Shown here piece after piece: positions 6,861-7,895 of a stretch of DNA of 7,895 nt; position 1 is the first letter of the stretch; each line of letters starts with the position of its first letter. The position numbers and the translations under genes were made by a program. Source of the stretch: an uncultured Peptococcaceae bacterium (GTDB lineage Bacteria; Bacillota; Peptococcia; Peptococcales; Peptococcaceae); NCBI GenBank assembly GCA_902496505.1, contig CABVBB010000080.1, positions 1 to 7,895 of the forward strand, written 5' to 3'. The notes under the pieces are model-generated. The model ran no database searches and had not been told where the DNA came from. It saw only the letters and a program-made list of their open reading frames with translations.

Positions 6861-6868
6861 TCACCGCC
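6861..6868 (-). promoter_or_regulatory. Ribosome binding site supporting the shorter uvrC start
   Basis: GGCGGTGA on the minus strand matches AGGAGGTGA except for one internal base; its core lies about 7 nt before the ATG at 6856. The upstream ATG at 6916 has only a weak AGAGA-like sequence before it. Confidence 0.6.
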
Positions 6869-6895
6869 AGTTCTAAATTTGTCGACCAACAGAAG

Positions 6896-6911
6896 TGTTT
6901 CACGTGAAACA
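6896..6911. other. parS site (ParB/Spo0J binding palindrome)
   Basis: TGTTTCACGTGAAACA is a perfect 16-bp palindrome that fits the Bacillus parS consensus TGTTNCACGTGAAACA at every position. ParB loads at parS as a CTP-dependent clamp, spreads along DNA and recruits SMC/condensin to the origin region. The central CACGTG distinguishes it from the Noc site, which carries CCCGGG. It lies 39 bp upstream of the preferred uvrC start and just downstream of the predicted uvrC promoter, so it would be transcribed in the leader. parS sites in Bacillota cluster near oriC, which suggests that the window is origin-proximal. Confidence 0.93.
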
Positions 6912-6934
6912 AACATCTATTCTCTTTTGTAGTT

Positions 6935-6963
6935 ATTGTACCACGCCGCCGCCAAAAGCAAAA
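6935..6963 (-). promoter_or_regulatory. Predicted promoter of the uvrC operon (extended -10)
   Basis: On the minus strand TACAAT (6940-6935) is preceded by TGG, giving an extended -10. A weak -35, TTTTGC (6963-6958), lies 17 nt upstream. Transcription would start near 6928, giving a leader of about 72 nt to the ATG at 6856 that contains the parS. Confidence 0.6.
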
Positions 6964-6978
6964 GCCCCATCCGCCGCT

Positions 6979-6998
6979 AGGTATGATTTCCAATACCT
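6979..6998. repeat. Inverted repeat AGGTAT-N8-ATACCT in the divergent intergenic region
   Basis: Perfect 6-bp arms (6979-6984 and 6993-6998) flank GATTTCCA. It lies between the two divergent promoters, 4 bp from the 20-bp palindrome. It may be a regulator site; no family is recognised. Confidence 0.45.
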
Positions 6999-7002
6999 TG
7001 TC

Positions 7003-7022
7003 ATAAAATCTATAGATTTTAT
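7003..7022. repeat. Perfect 20-bp palindrome between divergent promoters
   Basis: ATAAAATCTATAGATTTTAT is perfectly self-complementary over 20 bp. It ends 14 bp before the -35 of the glycosyltransferase promoter and starts about 40 bp upstream of the uvrC -35. It is not followed by a T-run distinct from its own arm and no gene ends nearby, so an operator for a dimeric regulator is likelier than a terminator. It matches no operator consensus I can name. Confidence 0.7.
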
Positions 7023-7036
7023 TTTAGATAATTGCA

Positions 7037-7064
7037 TTGCTTTTTCAGAACGGCATGCTATAAT
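7037..7064 (+). promoter_or_regulatory. Predicted promoter of the glycosyltransferase gene
   Basis: TATAAT (7059-7064) is preceded by TGC, a perfect extended -10. A partial -35, TTGCTT (7037-7042), lies 16 nt upstream. Transcription would begin near 7071, leaving a leader of about 50 nt. Confidence 0.75.
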
Positions 7065-7107
7065 ATGTAGGATGTTATGAATGTACCTAATCTTATCGGC
7101 TAACTAC

Positions 7108-7113
7108 AGGAGG
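7108..7113 (+). promoter_or_regulatory. Ribosome binding site of the glycosyltransferase gene
   Basis: AGGAGG lies 8 nt before the ATG at 7122, an ideal spacing, and fixes this start. Confidence 0.85.
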
Positions 7114-7121
7114 CCAACTGA

Positions 7122-7895
7122 ATGTTGAACTTTATCATGTATTTTAATTTAACGATCTTCATCCTGTTCACGCTCTGCTATTCCTATCAGCTCTATTATG
7201 TGGCGTACGTGCTCTGGAGCCGCAAAAAGCCGCTGCCGTTTGCTGACGCGGAGGTCAAGCTGCATCGCTATGCCTTCGTCACCTCTGCCCGCAATGAGAG
7301 CAACGTCATCGCTGAATTGATCGAGAGCATCCAGGCGCAGGATTATCCTAAAGAATTGATCGATATTTACGTGATCGCAGACAACTGCACCGACAACACT
7401 GCTGAGATCGCCCGCAGCTGCGGCGCCAAAGTGTATGAGCGCTTCAATACCACGCTGGTCGGCAAAGGTTATGCCTTGGATGAATTTTTTGGCTACATCC
7501 ACCGCGAACTGCCCGCTCACACCTACGACGGCTTTTTCATTTTCGACGCTGACAATCTGCTCGATCCCCAATACACCCGCGCGATGAACCGCGTCTTCGA
7601 CCAAGGTTACCGCGTCGTCACCAGCTACCGCAATTCCCGCAATTACGGCAGCAACTGGATCTCCGCCGGTTATGCGCTGTGGTTCCTGCGTGAATCCAAA
7701 TATTTGAGCAAAGCCCGCATGTTGCTGGGCACCAGCTGCGCCATCTCCGGCACCGGATTTTTGGTCAGCGACGAGGTCATCTGCGCCAATGGCGGCTGGC
7801 CCTATCATCTGCTCACCGAAGATATCCAATTCTCCATTGCCAACATCATCAAAGGCGAGACCATCGGTTATGCCGACTATGCCATCATTTATGAT
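7122..7895 (+). CDS. Membrane-anchored family 2 glycosyltransferase, N-terminal 258 residues (3' end outside window)
   Basis: The open frame runs to the window edge without a stop. Residues about 2-32 are a hydrophobic N-terminal helix. The GT-A fold follows: YAFVTSARNES (50-60) begins the nucleotide-sugar binding domain, IADNCTDNT (85-93) is the typical D-N-x-x-D segment, FDADN (141-145) is the DxD metal-binding motif, SGTGFLVSDEV (209-219) contacts the acceptor, and LTEDIQFS (231-238) carries the expected catalytic-base aspartate. This order is that of processive or membrane GT2 enzymes (cellulose synthase-like / poly-GlcNAc synthase-like). C-terminal membrane helices and a QxxRW motif, if present, would lie beyond the edge. 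It probably transfers a sugar from UDP-sugar to a surface glycan or lipid on the inner face of the membrane; donor and product are unknown. It has its own promoter and is divergent from uvrC. Confidence 0.93.
   Translation, partial: MLNFIMYFNLTIFILFTLCYSYQLYYVAYVLWSRKKPLPFADAEVKLHRYAFVTSARNESNVIAELIESIQAQDYPKELIDIYVIADNCTDNTAEIARSCGAKVYERFNTTLVGKGYALDEFFGYIHRELPAHTYDGFFIFDADNLLDPQYTRAMNRVFDQGYRVVTSYRNSRNYGSNWISAGYALWFLRESKYLSKARMLLGTSCAISGTGFLVSDEVICANGGWPYHLLTEDIQFSIANIIKGETIGYADYAIIYD

Noticed and set aside
6895..7080. A 61-codon + strand frame starting MFHVKQ
   Set aside because: The MFHVK start is simply the parS palindrome read as protein. The rest runs through the uvrC promoter and both dyads, and no ribosome binding site precedes it.
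7149..7829. A 226-codon minus-strand frame
   Set aside because: It is antisense to the glycosyltransferase, whose promoter, ribosome binding site and GT2 motifs are clear on the + strand.
1..7895. Insertion sequences, CRISPR arrays, tRNA or rRNA genes
   Set aside because: No transposase-like frame, regularly spaced repeats, cloverleaf-like sequence or rRNA-like segment was seen on either strand.

Overview
This window looks like ordinary chromosomal DNA from a member of the Bacillota (Firmicutes). The reasons are strong AGGAGG-type ribosome binding sites, short intergenic gaps, TATAAT-type promoters, a Bacillus-type ParB site (parS), and gene families common in that phylum (Cof-type HAD phosphatases, a DUF4179-like membrane protein behind a sigma factor, an AGCS alanine/glycine symporter). 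Base composition is moderately GC-rich. A clostridial or negativicute relative would fit, but genus cannot be decided from the sequence alone.

Layout, left to right. Positions 1-1240 (+) hold two overlapping paralogous HAD-superfamily phosphatases, the first cut by the window edge, closed by a hairpin terminator at 1259-1287. Positions 1355-2889 (+) hold a two-gene unit: an ECF-like sigma-70 family factor whose stop overlaps the start of a single-pass membrane protein that is probably its regulator or partner. A hairpin at 2898-2937 can serve as terminator for both converging units. Positions 2956-4338 (-) encode a sodium:alanine/glycine symporter that starts at TTG. The AT-rich region 4339-4571 upstream of it carries a TATAAT-type -10 and several small repeats. 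Positions 4637-6856 (-) form a uvrC operon whose second gene is a small four-helix membrane protein of the phage_holin_4_2/YvlD type, ending at a strong terminator. From 7122 (+) a membrane-anchored family 2 glycosyltransferase runs off the right edge.

The most informative non-coding stretch is the divergent region 6857-7121. It contains a perfect 16-bp parS (6896-6911) in the predicted uvrC leader, two oppositely directed extended -10 promoters, and two adjacent dyads, one a perfect 20-bp palindrome. The parS suggests that this segment lies in the origin-proximal part of the chromosome and fixes the interpretation of the uvrC start codon.

The genes do not form one pathway. They are independent transcription units for phosphatase housekeeping, a signalling sigma factor, amino-acid uptake, nucleotide excision repair and envelope glycan synthesis. 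I saw no convincing evidence of a new multi-gene system, defence island, mobile element, CRISPR array or RNA gene. The items worth a second look are the parS placement, the palindromes between uvrC and the glycosyltransferase, the excess of GATC tetramers, and the small putative regulator behind the sigma factor.
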